From Delftia sp. PS-11 (GTDB lineage: Bacteria; Pseudomonadota; Gammaproteobacteria; Burkholderiales; Burkholderiaceae_C): a DNA stretch of 62,387 bases. Shown piece by piece: positions 46,219-54,530 of the stretch. The first letter of the stretch is position 1. Each line of letters begins with the position of its first letter. The stretch lies in contig NZ_JACSYA010000034.1 in the NCBI RefSeq assembly GCF_029870285.1, positions 1 to 62,387 of the forward strand, written 5' to 3'. A program made the translations under genes and the position numbers. Below the pieces are notes generated by a model that was not told the DNA's origin, searched no databases, and worked only from the letters and a program-made list of their open reading frames with translations.

Positions 46219-48346
46219 TCCCAGCTTTCTGGGGCAGGGCGGCCAGACCCTGCAGGGAGTGCGCCCGCCACGCATGGTCTGCGAAGGCCAGATGTCATCG
46301 CAACAGGCCGCCCAGGTGCAACGCCTGTACCTGGACTTCAAGCAAGAGGCGCGGCTGTCGGTGGTGCGCCATCTGCAGCGCACGCATATGCTGCCCGATG
46401 GCACACAGGTGCGGCTGTTCTGCCACGGCCCTGATTACAGCGTCCATGTAGTCCCTGCACAGGACGAAGGCGACCCCAAGGCATTCGTGGCGTATGCGGC
46501 CCAGCTGGACCCGGCCTACCTGCCGCTGTTTGATCGGGAGGTGATTGACACCTCAGAAACTGGCGATTTGAAAGATTTGCCGCCAGAGCCTGTCTTCGAA
46601 TTCAAAGAGCCTATGCCCGAGGATTCGAGCCTTGAATATGCAACATTCGAGCATATAGATAATTTTGATCCCGAAACACAAACGGGGTCCATTACGAGGA
46701 AATTCAGCTGGCGAGGTGTTACGATTTCTGGTTCTGCATCATTTGTAAATATTAGCCCAGACAACAATCCTAATAGTCGTAAAATTCAAGTCACATTTAG
46801 CAATTTTCTTAATGTTCCGATTGAATGGGCAAATGGTGTAAACAGGGGTAGTTTTAGGATTTCCATAAGAGCCATAGCGCCGGGTAAATATTTTACAAGC
46901 TATCGGCAAGATAATCTTTATTTTGGATTTAGTGGAGAGGTAATAATAGATGGATTAAGATTTTATGATAAGGCTTATGTAAACATTTGCAGCCACCTGA
47001 AAGATGGCGCTCCAATTACGCATGAAAATACTACATACCCAAGCATCCAAAGCCGTACATATCTTGAAGGGGAGTCGATGCAGTATGATTCCCCTGAATT
47101 TCTAAGTGCAATTGCACTTACGGGAGATTTTCATGAACAATTAATTGCTGCATGGAAAACTCCAACCCCTTTGGATAATTGGAATAACCGTTATCAAGAG
47201 GCTTATGAATACTGGAAGCAAACAACATGGCGAGCATGGTTTGAAGAGTGCGAACGCCTGCGCAAACCCTGGAGTAACGGTCCTGACGTAGAGCAACACG
47301 GCCTGACAATCGCACGCAAGAAGGCGCGGATTGCCCAGGTCGGAGCACTGTGCCAGCACCTGGACTCTGGCGTGACAGATCCGCACCTGGCGGCCCGATT
47401 CCTGAGCTTGCCCGTGCTGGTGAACAGGGCTCCCAAGCTGCCGCTCCCCCTGCAAGGCACCGTGACCCGCAGCGAGGTGGTGCACGAGACCTATCGTGAC
47501 TATCCCGCAGAGGCACTGAATTACCAGGCGGCCTCCGTGATGCCCGGTGTGAATGTGCCCGGCTCTCCGAACCCATCCAGCATTCCCCATGGTGTGAAAA
47601 GCCGCGCGCTGGGGGTTGACTGGAAAGATGCCCGCTGCCTGTTTGGCACGCTCATGTCCGGCAAATGGGCCCGGATACAGCGGCATTTGAACTACCACGG
47701 CGGCGAGCTGTCAGGTGTCTATATTGAGGATGCACTGAAATTCAAGGTGCACTCCGGTTATGACGCCGTACTCAAGGCACCGCTGGTGCCGACGCCCGAG
47801 GGCAGCGTACTGCGCTCCGACCGTTTCCTGCCGGCAGGGGCTTTGCTGACGGTGGTTCATTTCGAGTACGAGGTGTTTGACCGCTTCTCCAATGAGTGGA
47901 TGTGGATGCCTGTGCCCGGCATGGAGGATCTGGACCCCTTGTGGGTGGAAAGCGTGGCCCCTTTTCGAGCGCCGACCCTGGCAGAGCCCAAGGTGCTGCG
48001 CGCCGTGCGCTTGCGCGGCCTCACGACCCAGCGCCGGCTCAAGGATGGATCATGGAGTCCGGCCCAAAAGGGCAGGCTCCAGCTGCCCGTGACGCCCTAT
48101 GCACTGGCGGACAACGCCGCGGCTATCCAGTGGCCCAGCGCCGTGGTCATCATCAGCGGCCACTCCCGGAACATGCGGCCGGTAGAGGGCGATTTGGGCC
48201 AGTTCACCTATCCGTCCTACGGCTCTGACTGGACGCAGACCATGGCGCGCGTGCGCAGCCTGCTGCCGCCCGGCACCACAACGGTGGAGCAGGTCGAGCA
48301 CCTGGTCACTCTGGCACTGCGCGCTGCAGGCAAAGGAAAACCATGA
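46205..48346 (+). CDS. Large tail protein with an AT-rich inserted domain, 713 aa
   Basis: 713 residues. The first ~110 and last ~370 residues are encoded by normal GC-rich sequence. The central part (~116-340; nt ~46550-47225) is clearly AT-rich, with many TTT/ATT/AAT codons and few G/C third bases, and encodes a beta-rich domain (FKISWRGVTISGSASF-like, FLNVPIEWANGVNRGSFRIS). The frame is kept across both junctions. This is the picture of a domain swapped in from another source, as in host-recognition proteins. It is coupled by ATGA to the next gene. Confidence 0.75.
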   Translation: MRPFDPSFLGQGGQTLQGVRPPRMVCEGQMSSQQAAQVQRLYLDFKQEARLSVVRHLQRTHMLPDGTQVRLFCHGPDYSVHVVPAQDEGDPKAFVAYAAQLDPAYLPLFDREVIDTSETGDLKDLPPEPVFEFKEPMPEDSSLEYATFEHIDNFDPETQTGSITRKFSWRGVTISGSASFVNISPDNNPNSRKIQVTFSNFLNVPIEWANGVNRGSFRISIRAIAPGKYFTSYRQDNLYFGFSGEVIIDGLRFYDKAYVNICSHLKDGAPITHENTTYPSIQSRTYLEGESMQYDSPEFLSAIALTGDFHEQLIAAWKTPTPLDNWNNRYQEAYEYWKQTTWRAWFEECERLRKPWSNGPDVEQHGLTIARKKARIAQVGALCQHLDSGVTDPHLAARFLSLPVLVNRAPKLPLPLQGTVTRSEVVHETYRDYPAEALNYQAASVMPGVNVPGSPNPSSIPHGVKSRALGVDWKDARCLFGTLMSGKWARIQRHLNYHGGELSGVYIEDALKFKVHSGYDAVLKAPLVPTPEGSVLRSDRFLPAGALLTVVHFEYEVFDRFSNEWMWMPVPGMEDLDPLWVESVAPFRAPTLAEPKVLRAVRLRGLTTQRRLKDGSWSPAQKGRLQLPVTPYALADNAAAIQWPSAVVIISGHSRNMRPVEGDLGQFTYPSYGSDWTQTMARVRSLLPPGTTTVEQVEHLVTLALRAAGKGKP

Positions 48347-48780
48347 AATCCATCGTCGTCAATACCCTCAGTGGCGCGGTCACTGAATACAGCCGCCCCT
48401 TGGCGTGCATCACCACCAGCCATGGCGGCAGCCGCGAGGGCGTCTTTGCCCTTCAGGGCGACACCGACCATGGGCAGCCCATCGTGGGTGAGTTGCGCAT
48501 GCCCACCGTCAACTACGGCAGCACGCTGGCCAAGAGCCTGGCAGCCATCTATGCCTGCGGCGATGGGCTGGGCGAAGCCATCGCCGATGTGCACACCCAT
48601 TCCAGCAGCTGGTCCTACCCCCTGCGCTTTGGCGGCAACCGCGTGGCCCGCGCCAATCCGGGCCGTGGCATCCGCGAGGTCTATCTGGGCTTTGGCCTGC
48701 GCTTTGTCCAGGGGCAGGACTTCAGGCTCGATCGTGTCGAGGTGCTGGTCAATGAATCCAAGAACCGGAGAGTGATATGA
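48343..48780 (+). CDS. Hypothetical virion protein, 145 aa
   Basis: Coupled by four-base overlaps on both sides. The product (MKSIVVNTLSGAVTEYSRPL, TSHGGSREGVFALQGDTDHG) is mixed alpha/beta with GRGIREVYLGFGLRFVQGQD near the end. It lies between two structural genes, so a tail component or assembly factor is likely; no family is recognised. Confidence 0.72.
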   Translation: MKSIVVNTLSGAVTEYSRPLACITTSHGGSREGVFALQGDTDHGQPIVGELRMPTVNYGSTLAKSLAAIYACGDGLGEAIADVHTHSSSWSYPLRFGGNRVARANPGRGIREVYLGFGLRFVQGQDFRLDRVEVLVNESKNRRVI

Positions 48781-50615
48781 GTGATGTGAGCGATCCCCAG
48801 ACAGTCAACCAGATTGTCTCTGACGCCTATGAACGATCGGTGGCCCTGAGTGAAAACGTGGAGCAGCACCTGGCCAGCTTCACCAGCGCACTGGCGGGCA
48901 CGCTGGCAGCGCCGCCCACGATCAATTATTCGTGGGAGACCCCCAGCGCACCAGCGCTGCCCCGTGCACCGGACGCGCCCAACACCCCCCAGTTGAGCCT
49001 GGCCGGTCTGCCTGCTGCCCCTGCGCCACTGCACGAGCAGTTGCCCGATATCCAGTTCGATGACATGGCGGCCCTGCAGCCGCCCAGCCTGAGCACGGCC
49101 ATGCCGCCCGAGATCCGCTTCGGCGCGGTACCGGACATCCCAGAAGTGCAGTCCATCGACATCCCCGAAGCACCCTCGGTGGACCTGCCGCAGGCGCCAC
49201 AGTTCCTGTCGCTGCACACGCCCACCTTTGCTGGCGTGAACCTGCGCGAAGACCTGATTGATCGCCTCAACGAAACCCCCGAGCTGGTCATCATCCAGCC
49301 CCAGGCACTGACCTATACCCGGCCCGCGCAATACGAATCCAGGCTGCTGGAGGGGCTGCAGGCGCTGATCGTGCAGCGCCTGGCGGGCGGTACTGGCCTG
49401 CCAGCCCAGATCGAGCAGGCCATCTGGGGCCGGGCCCGTGAGCGGGAAATCATCTCCAGCCTGGCCGAGGAAGAGGATGTGACGCGCAAGTCCGAGGCCC
49501 TGGGTTTTGCGCTGCCCCCTGGCGTGCTGGCTGACCAGATCCGCGTCATCCGGCTGGACCGCCTCAACAAGCAGTCTGCTCTTTCGCGCGACATTGCGAT
49601 CAAGCAGGCTGAAATGGAAGTGGAAAATCTGCGCACCACCATTACCGCAGGCATGCAGCTGGAGGACCAGCTGATGCAGCACTGGCACCGCTCCGAGCAA
49701 CTGGCCTTCGAGGCCGCCAAGGCCGCCGCAGACAACGCCATCGCACTGCACAACGCCCACCTGGAGAACTTCCGGGCCCTGTCGGCGCAGTACGCCAACC
49801 TGCAGCAGGCCTACAAAACCATCATCGAAGCCGAGATGGCCAAGGTGGAAATCTACAAGGCGCAGTTGCAGGCCGAGCAAAACAAGGCCCAGATCAACAC
49901 GGCATTGGTCACGCAGTTCAAAACCCAGGTCGAGGCCTCAATGGCGCATGTCGAGCTGTACCGGGCACGTCTGGGAGGCGCCCAAGCCCTCATGCAGCTG
50001 GAGCAGGCCAAGATCGGCGCGGCCAGCGAGCGCGTGCGCGCTTTTACCGCTTCTCTGAGCGCGGAAATCTCCAAGGTCGAGGCCTTCAAGGCGCAAGTCA
50101 GCGCGGACACCAACCGCGTGGAAACCTTCAAAGCCTCGGTGCAGGCCGCCGCCACCAAGATCACGGCCCAGGCAGAAATGGCCCGCGCCCGGGCGGCCCG
50201 CCTGACCGCGCTGGCCCAGGCCAAGACCGGGGAGTGGGACGGCTACAGGGCCCAGGTTCAGGGCGCCACAGCCCTGGCTGAAATGACGGCCCGCCAATTC
50301 AGCCTGCAAAACGATGCCTACGCCACCCGGTTGCGCAGCGTCATCGCAGAAGCGGAAATGGCGAACACGCAGTGGCAGGGCAGCATGCGGCAGTACGAGG
50401 CCGCCCAGACGCTGGCCTTGCAGACGGCGCGCGCCAACAACGACGCCATCACCGCCAACAACCAGTTGCGCGCAGACCAGGCCAAGGTGGGTGCGCAAAC
50501 CTATGCGCAGCTGATTTCCTCGGCATACAACGTGGTCAATACCTCGGCCAGCATGGGCGTGAGCAATGGCTTCAGCTGGAGTTACAGCGGCACAGCCCCG
50601 GAACTCACCGCATAG
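48777..50615 (+). CDS. Long coiled-coil virion protein, 612 aa
   Basis: 612 residues. The first ~160 are Pro/Ala-rich with periodic PxxP units (APALPRAPDAPNTPQLSLAG). From ~185 to ~570 it is almost wholly helical, Ala/Gln/Glu/Lys-rich coiled coil (KAAADNAIALHNAHLENFRA, IEAEMAKVEIYKAQLQAEQN). It ends in a Ser/Gly tail. This shape suits a tail needle, whisker or fibre shaft. It overlaps the preceding gene by four bases and is followed immediately by element E. Confidence 0.74.
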   Translation: MSDVSDPQTVNQIVSDAYERSVALSENVEQHLASFTSALAGTLAAPPTINYSWETPSAPALPRAPDAPNTPQLSLAGLPAAPAPLHEQLPDIQFDDMAALQPPSLSTAMPPEIRFGAVPDIPEVQSIDIPEAPSVDLPQAPQFLSLHTPTFAGVNLREDLIDRLNETPELVIIQPQALTYTRPAQYESRLLEGLQALIVQRLAGGTGLPAQIEQAIWGRAREREIISSLAEEEDVTRKSEALGFALPPGVLADQIRVIRLDRLNKQSALSRDIAIKQAEMEVENLRTTITAGMQLEDQLMQHWHRSEQLAFEAAKAAADNAIALHNAHLENFRALSAQYANLQQAYKTIIEAEMAKVEIYKAQLQAEQNKAQINTALVTQFKTQVEASMAHVELYRARLGGAQALMQLEQAKIGAASERVRAFTASLSAEISKVEAFKAQVSADTNRVETFKASVQAAATKITAQAEMARARAARLTALAQAKTGEWDGYRAQVQGATALAEMTARQFSLQNDAYATRLRSVIAEAEMANTQWQGSMRQYEAAQTLALQTARANNDAITANNQLRADQAKVGAQTYAQLISSAYNVVNTSASMGVSNGFSWSYSGTAPELTA

Positions 50616-50616
50616 T

Positions 50617-50635
50617 GCCCCGGCCAGGGTTGGAC
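50617..50635 (+). promoter_or_regulatory. Late-module 19-bp element, copy E
   Basis: GCCCCGGCCAGGGTTGGAC, identical to copy A, begins one base after the coiled-coil gene's stop. It is followed by a GCCCTGC / GCAGGGC inverted repeat just before the next start codon. It heads the fibre module at 50667-52367. Confidence 0.68.
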
Positions 50636-50666
50636 GCCCTGCGGACCCTTGGCAACACTGCAGGGC

Positions 50667-51023
50667 ATGACCACACCGGCCAAGCTCAAGTTCACCATCT
50701 ACCAGGGCGCCACGTTCCGGCGGCCCCTGCGCTGGCTCAACCCCGACAAGACCCCGATCGACTTGACGGGGTGCGCCGCGCGCATGCAGGTGCGCGAAGA
50801 CATCGACGCGCCAGCCGTGCTGCTGGAACTGAGCACTGACAACGGCCGCATCGCCCTGGGTGGCACGGCTGGCACCGTGGAGCTGCTGGTCGATGCCGTG
50901 ACCACGGCCGCAATTGCCTGGGAGTCGGGCGTGTGGGATCTTGAGATCGCGCACCCGGGCGGCGATGTGACCCGGCTGGCCGAAGGCTCCATCAGCGTGC
51001 GCCGGGAGGTGACCCGTGGCTGA
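50667..51023 (+). CDS. Small baseplate- or fibre-associated protein, 118 aa
   Basis: The product (MTTPAKLKFTIYQGATFRRP, RWLNPDKTPIDLTGCAARMQ, REDIDAPAVLLELSTDNGRI) is a compact beta-sandwich of a type often placed before tail-fibre genes in phages (BppU-like N-terminal pattern: Q-G-A-T-F, DLTG, A..Q.R, ELS...). It overlaps the next gene by eight bases. A fibre-attachment role is inferred from this context. Confidence 0.7.
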   Translation: MTTPAKLKFTIYQGATFRRPLRWLNPDKTPIDLTGCAARMQVREDIDAPAVLLELSTDNGRIALGGTAGTVELLVDAVTTAAIAWESGVWDLEIAHPGGDVTRLAEGSISVRREVTRG

Positions 51024-51285
51024 TGTTCTGCAGGTGCTGGAGACCCAGGTGCTGGCCGAAGAGGGCGCCGACACGGTGCTGGTTGAGCAGCACACGCAGA
51101 TCGAAATCATGGCCGTAGCCGAGCAGGGCCCCCCGGGGCCGCCAGGAGATGCCAGCGGCGCACTGCTGGTCGGCAACCGCCTCTCGGAATTTGCGGCTGA
51201 CCCGCAGCATCAAGCGCAGGCGCAGGCCAACCTGGGTCTGGGCCTTGTCGATCCACTGGCCTATTACATCTTGGCCAAAACCTGA
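51016..51285 (+). CDS. Short collagen-like fibre protein, 89 aa
   Basis: GTG start after GGGAGGTGA. The N-terminal acidic/beta segment (VLQVLETQVLAEEGADTVLV) is followed by a Gly-Pro-Pro run (GPPGPPGD), then a polar helix ending in AQANLGLGLVDPLAYYILAK. Collagen-like Gly-X-Y stretches are common in trimeric phage fibres. Probably an adaptor or shaft fragment of the fibre. Confidence 0.7.
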   Translation: MADVLQVLETQVLAEEGADTVLVEQHTQIEIMAVAEQGPPGPPGDASGALLVGNRLSEFAADPQHQAQAQANLGLGLVDPLAYYILAKT

Positions 51286-51295
51286 GGAAGTACCC

Positions 51296-51829
51296 ATGTC
51301 TCTCGAAACTCGAATCGTCGCTATGGCCCAGGCCATGGGCGCGGATGTCAAAGCGCTGACCCTGGCCCAGGGCTCACTGTCGGCACTCAACACCACGGCA
51401 AAGACCAGTCTCGTTGCCGCTATCAACGAGTTGGTGGCCTTGATGGGCAGTGCCGGCGTGGCCATTGACGACCAGGCCGGCAACGGCAGCACAGGCGTGA
51501 CATGGTCTGCCGACAAGATATTCGACAGCATCGAAGCCGCCAAGCTGGCGTTGAAAAACGAACTGGTCAACGGCGCTGGCACTGCGCTGGACACACTCAA
51601 GGAACTGGCTGACGCCCTGGGCAACGATCCCAGCTTTGCCACCAATGTGGCCACGAGCATCGCCAGCCGCCTGCGCTTTGACGAAGCCCAGGTACTGACC
51701 AACCAGCAAAAGCAGACGGCACGCGACAACATCGGTGCTGCTGCTGCATCCGACCTCACGGCACTGACCACTGCCGTGGGCAATACCAACCGTGATTTCG
51801 TCGCGGATTACGTGGCAGCAAAGGCATGA
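51296..51829 (+). CDS. Tail fibre protein 1, 177 aa
   Basis: ATG 51296 follows GAGGAAG. N-terminal helix MSLETRIVAMAQAMGADVKA is similar in pattern to the start of the following gene (RI..LA.A.G.D.K.L). Helical trimer-forming segments come next (KTSLVAAINELVALMGSAGV, DTLKELADALGNDPSFATNV), a signature common in phage fibre shafts. Stops one base before the next ATG. Confidence 0.75.
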   Translation: MSLETRIVAMAQAMGADVKALTLAQGSLSALNTTAKTSLVAAINELVALMGSAGVAIDDQAGNGSTGVTWSADKIFDSIEAAKLALKNELVNGAGTALDTLKELADALGNDPSFATNVATSIASRLRFDEAQVLTNQQKQTARDNIGAAAASDLTALTTAVGNTNRDFVADYVAAKA

Positions 51830-51830
51830 T

Positions 51831-52367
51831 ATGACGACAGCTCAGCAACGCATTACCGATTTGGCAGCAGCTATTGGCGTGGACATCAAAAATCTGCAAG
51901 GCCAAATTGCTGATTTTTTTGACAACCTGGGAGAAACCGCCGCAACCTGGCGTTCGAAGCTGGGTATCTCGAACCATGAAAAGCTGACTGTCGGCAACGA
52001 TGGCGGATTGCGTGTGACAGCGCCATTCGGCTATGCCTCGGGTGTGGGCGTAGGTTCTGCTATCGCGCAGACCAACAGCAAATCTGAGCCGGTGGGCCTC
52101 AATGCTCCCACTGGCAGCATCTTGCTGCATGGGCAGACGCTTGCGGCCGGGGCTTCCGCTTCGTTTGTGTTCTACAACGCATCGATTGGCGCGAATGATC
52201 TGCTGCTCATCTCTCGGTACATCGATAACTTGAGCGATGTGTTTTCTGTGGAAGTGACCTTTGTGACCACAGGTGGCGCGGGCATCCGTGTCAAGAACAT
52301 CTCGGGCACTGCTCAAGGCGGGCAGCCTCAGATCAAGTACGCCGTCATCAAGGGGGCCGCATCGTAG
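51831..52367 (+). CDS. Tail fibre protein 2 / receptor-binding tip, 178 aa
   Basis: 178 residues. A short N-terminal helix (MTTAQQRITDLAAAIGVDIK) related to that of fibre protein 1 is followed by a beta-rich C-terminal domain (VGVGSAIAQTNSKSEPVGLN, HGQTLAAGASASFVFYNASI). This could be the distal receptor-binding tip. It is slightly less GC-rich than the neighbours, consistent with exchange of tip domains. It lies just upstream of the lysis module and element F. Confidence 0.7.
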   Translation: MTTAQQRITDLAAAIGVDIKNLQGQIADFFDNLGETAATWRSKLGISNHEKLTVGNDGGLRVTAPFGYASGVGVGSAIAQTNSKSEPVGLNAPTGSILLHGQTLAAGASASFVFYNASIGANDLLLISRYIDNLSDVFSVEVTFVTTGGAGIRVKNISGTAQGGQPQIKYAVIKGAAS

Positions 52368-52394
52368 TCCCTGCATGAAATGTGCAGCGCAGTC

Positions 52395-52413
52395 ACCCCG
52401 TCCAGGGTTCGAC
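52395..52413 (+). promoter_or_regulatory. Late-module 19-bp element, copy F
   Basis: ACCCCGTCCAGGGTTCGAC heads the lysis cassette, 28 bases after the last fibre stop. It is the sixth copy of the shared late-module element. Confidence 0.68.
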
Positions 52414-52424
52414 TGCGAGGGGCT

Positions 52425-52444
52425 GCCCCGGAATGATTCGGGGC
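52425..52444 (+). terminator. GC hairpin before the lysis cassette
   Basis: GCCCCG (52425-52430) pairs with CGGGGC (52439-52444). No T run follows, so it is best read as an RNA structure or weak attenuator between fibre and lysis genes. Confidence 0.4.
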
Positions 52445-52499
52445 ATGAACCACGCATCCCACCCGCTGACCAGCGTCAGCATCCACCAATGGAGCTGAC

Positions 52500-52742
52500 A
52501 TGGACCGCGAAACCATCGTGCGCACGGCCGCTGTCGAAAGCGCCAAAGCAGCCCCGCCCGTGACCGTGGTAGCTACCAGCGCTGCCAACGGCTGGACTAT
52601 GACCCACACGGCCACGGCGTTGACCATCCTCTATGTCCTGCTGCAGGTGATCTATCTGCTGTGGCGCTGGCGCAATGAACGCGACGACCGCCGTGCGCGC
52701 CAGGCGCAAGACGTGGCTGATGCGGGCAAGGTGGTGCCATGA
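52500..52742 (+). CDS. Holin
   Basis: 80 residues with one strong transmembrane helix (MTHTATALTILYVLLQVIYL) followed by a highly charged C-terminus (RWRNERDDRRARQAQD), typical of small phage holins. GGAGC precedes ATG 52500. It is the first gene of the lysis cassette and overlaps the endolysin start by four bases. It would set lysis time; with a SAR endolysin the holin may act as a pinholin-like depolariser. Confidence 0.8.
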   Translation: MDRETIVRTAAVESAKAAPPVTVVATSAANGWTMTHTATALTILYVLLQVIYLLWRWRNERDDRRARQAQDVADAGKVVP

Positions 52743-53272
52743 GCAATCCCAAGATGCCAGCCACGCTGGCGCGCAAGGGCGCCATCCCCGCCGTTCTGCT
52801 GGCCGCGCTGACCAGCCCTCTGGCATTCACAACCCTGGAGCGCTGGGAGGGAAACGTGCTGCAGGTTTATGCAGACAATCTGGCGGGCGGCCTGCCCACT
52901 TACTGCGCTGGCCGCACTGATCCCAAGGCCGTAGTGGGCACAAAGCTGACCAGCGACCAGTGCCAAGCTGTCAACAAGACCACGCTGCTGGAGTACGGCT
53001 ATGCCGTGCTGGGCTGCGTGAACTGGGACTACCTGACGGCGCAGCGCCTGATTGGCCTGACGGTGTTTGCCGTCAACGTGGGTAAAGACGCTGCTTGCGG
53101 CTCGCAGGCCGTGCGCCAGATCAATGCTGGTGCCGTGAAAGTGGGTTGTGACCTGATCGCGCGCACGCCTGATGGCCGGCCCAACTGGTCCTATGCAGGC
53201 GACGTGTTCGTGCAGGGTCTGCAGAACCGGCGCCAGGCCGAGCGAGTGCTGTGTCTGGATGGGCAGCCATGA
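52739..53272 (+). CDS. SAR endolysin (GH24 lysozyme)
   Basis: 177 residues. The N-terminus carries a weakly hydrophobic signal-anchor (GAIPAVLLAALTSPLAFTTL), followed by the lysozyme active-site region RWEGNVLQVYADNLAGGLPT with E37, D46 and T54 as the expected E-D-T triad. Several cysteines (C56, and CQAV, CVNW, CGSQ) could control activation. The combination marks it as a signal-anchor-release endolysin exported by Sec and freed when the membrane is depolarised. Coupled to holin and Rz by four-base overlaps. Confidence 0.87.
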   Translation: MSNPKMPATLARKGAIPAVLLAALTSPLAFTTLERWEGNVLQVYADNLAGGLPTYCAGRTDPKAVVGTKLTSDQCQAVNKTTLLEYGYAVLGCVNWDYLTAQRLIGLTVFAVNVGKDAACGSQAVRQINAGAVKVGCDLIARTPDGRPNWSYAGDVFVQGLQNRRQAERVLCLDGQP

Positions 53273-53787
53273 GCCTGCGCGCCATCACCCTCCTTGCCGC
53301 CGCCGGCGCGGCCGCGTTCCTGGCCTGGACCTACCAGGGCGCGCGCCTTGGCGCCGAGCTGGCCGAGGCCCGGGCCGATGCCACCAGCGAGCAGCTGGCT
53401 ACCAGCATTGCCCAGCGCGTAGCAGACGCCCGCGTGCGCCGTGCCGAGCAGTCCATCACCACAACCTACCAGGAGGCGCTGAATGCTGCCCGGACCCGTG
53501 AGGCGCAGCTGCGCCGTGATCTTGACCAGCTGCGCACTGTCTCTGACGGCCTGCGCGAGCAATCCGCAGATGCCGCCCAGCGACTTGCCAGCGCTCCCCC
53601 CGCCGCCGTCCTTGAGTACGCCACTGCCGTCAACGCCGTATACGACGACTGCCGCGCAGCGTATGGGGACATGGCAGCAGCGGCTGCAGGGCACGCAGCT
53701 GATGTCCAGACCCTCGGCGCCGCTTGGCCCGTGATTCCAACCCCGAGCCTGCCGGCCGCAGGAACCTCTACCGAAAGCAATCCATGA
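53269..53787 (+). CDS. Rz: Inner-membrane spanin (Rz)
   Basis: 172 residues: N-terminal transmembrane helix (MSLRAITLLAAAGAAAFLAW), then a long periplasmic coiled coil (AQRVADARVRRAEQSITTTY, RTREAQLRRDLDQLRTVSDG), the standard i-spanin plan. It contains the Rz1 gene in another frame. Four-base overlaps with the endolysin gene and the next gene. Confidence 0.88.
   Translation: MSLRAITLLAAAGAAAFLAWTYQGARLGAELAEARADATSEQLATSIAQRVADARVRRAEQSITTTYQEALNAARTREAQLRRDLDQLRTVSDGLREQSADAAQRLASAPPAAVLEYATAVNAVYDDCRAAYGDMAAAAAGHAADVQTLGAAWPVIPTPSLPAAGTSTESNP
53483..53734 (+). CDS. Rz1: Outer-membrane spanin lipoprotein (Rz1), nested in Rz
   Basis: 83 residues in another frame inside Rz. It starts at ATG 53483 with AGGAGG upstream. 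A lipoprotein signal (VILTSCALSLTACASN) has the lipobox LTAC, and the mature part is proline-rich (LPALPPPPSLSTPLPSTPYT) as in all Rz1 proteins. Together with Rz it links inner and outer membranes to complete lysis. Confidence 0.88.
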   Translation: MLPGPVRRSCAVILTSCALSLTACASNPQMPPSDLPALPPPPSLSTPLPSTPYTTTAAQRMGTWQQRLQGTQLMSRPSAPLGP

Positions 53788-54485
53788 CCACGCCCTCCAT
53801 CAAACCCACCATCGGCCGCCGCGTCTGGTTCCGCCCGAGCGCCCAGTTCCTGGAGCGCAATCCGACTGTGACGCAACTGGGCCCTGGCCAACCCATGGAT
53901 GCGGGCATCGTCTATGTCCATCACGACCATATGGTGAACCTGGCTGTGTGCGACCACGTTGGCCGGACGCACATGGTGCCCAGCGTGCCGCTTCTGGCTG
54001 GGCAATGGGAGCCGAGCGACACTGATTACGCAGTGTGCGAATGGATGCCGTACCAGAAGGGCCAGGCCGCGAAGGCAGAAACGGCGGGGAAAGCATCCGA
54101 GGCAGCCACCGCGCAAAGCAATGTGCAGCCCTATGAAGTTCGCCTTGAACGCACGGCTGGCGTGACCGACATGGCCTGTGACGCGCTGCGTGCAGAGCTT
54201 TCAGGTTCGGTGGCAACGATTCGCCTCAATATGGACAGCATTCGCGCTGGCGGCTTCTTCAAGGTTGAGGCGGTGCGCAAGACGCCCGATGCAGCCAGCC
54301 ATCAGCAACGCGTGCTGGCCGAAAAGATGGAGCTGGACCAGCGAATCACGCGGCTCGATACGTTCATCCGCGAGGGCCAGCTGTTCCCCACACTGCCGGC
54401 CGACGAGCAGGCCCGCCTGCGCCGTCAACTGGACGTGATGCATGAGCTGTCCTCCATCCTGGGCGAGCGCATCGCCAATTTCTGA
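53784..54485 (+). CDS. Two-domain accessory protein with crAss001_48-type C-terminus, 233 aa
   Basis: Residues ~1-100 form a beta domain common in proteins at the ends of prophages (IKPTIGRRVWFRPSAQFLER, NLAVCDHVGRTHMVPSV, EWMPYQKGQAAKAE). Residues ~170-233 match the small helical crAss001_48-related domain (LAEKMELDQRITRLDTFIRE, RRQLDVMHELSSILGERI). The two halves are usually separate modules. It overlaps the Rz stop by four bases. Function unknown. Confidence 0.75.
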   Translation: MTTPSIKPTIGRRVWFRPSAQFLERNPTVTQLGPGQPMDAGIVYVHHDHMVNLAVCDHVGRTHMVPSVPLLAGQWEPSDTDYAVCEWMPYQKGQAAKAETAGKASEAATAQSNVQPYEVRLERTAGVTDMACDALRAELSGSVATIRLNMDSIRAGGFFKVEAVRKTPDAASHQQRVLAEKMELDQRITRLDTFIREGQLFPTLPADEQARLRRQLDVMHELSSILGERIANF

Positions 54486-54530
54486 GCCATCCGGCCCGCG
54501 CCGGCCGGCTGCCGGAATTAGGAGAGTCCT

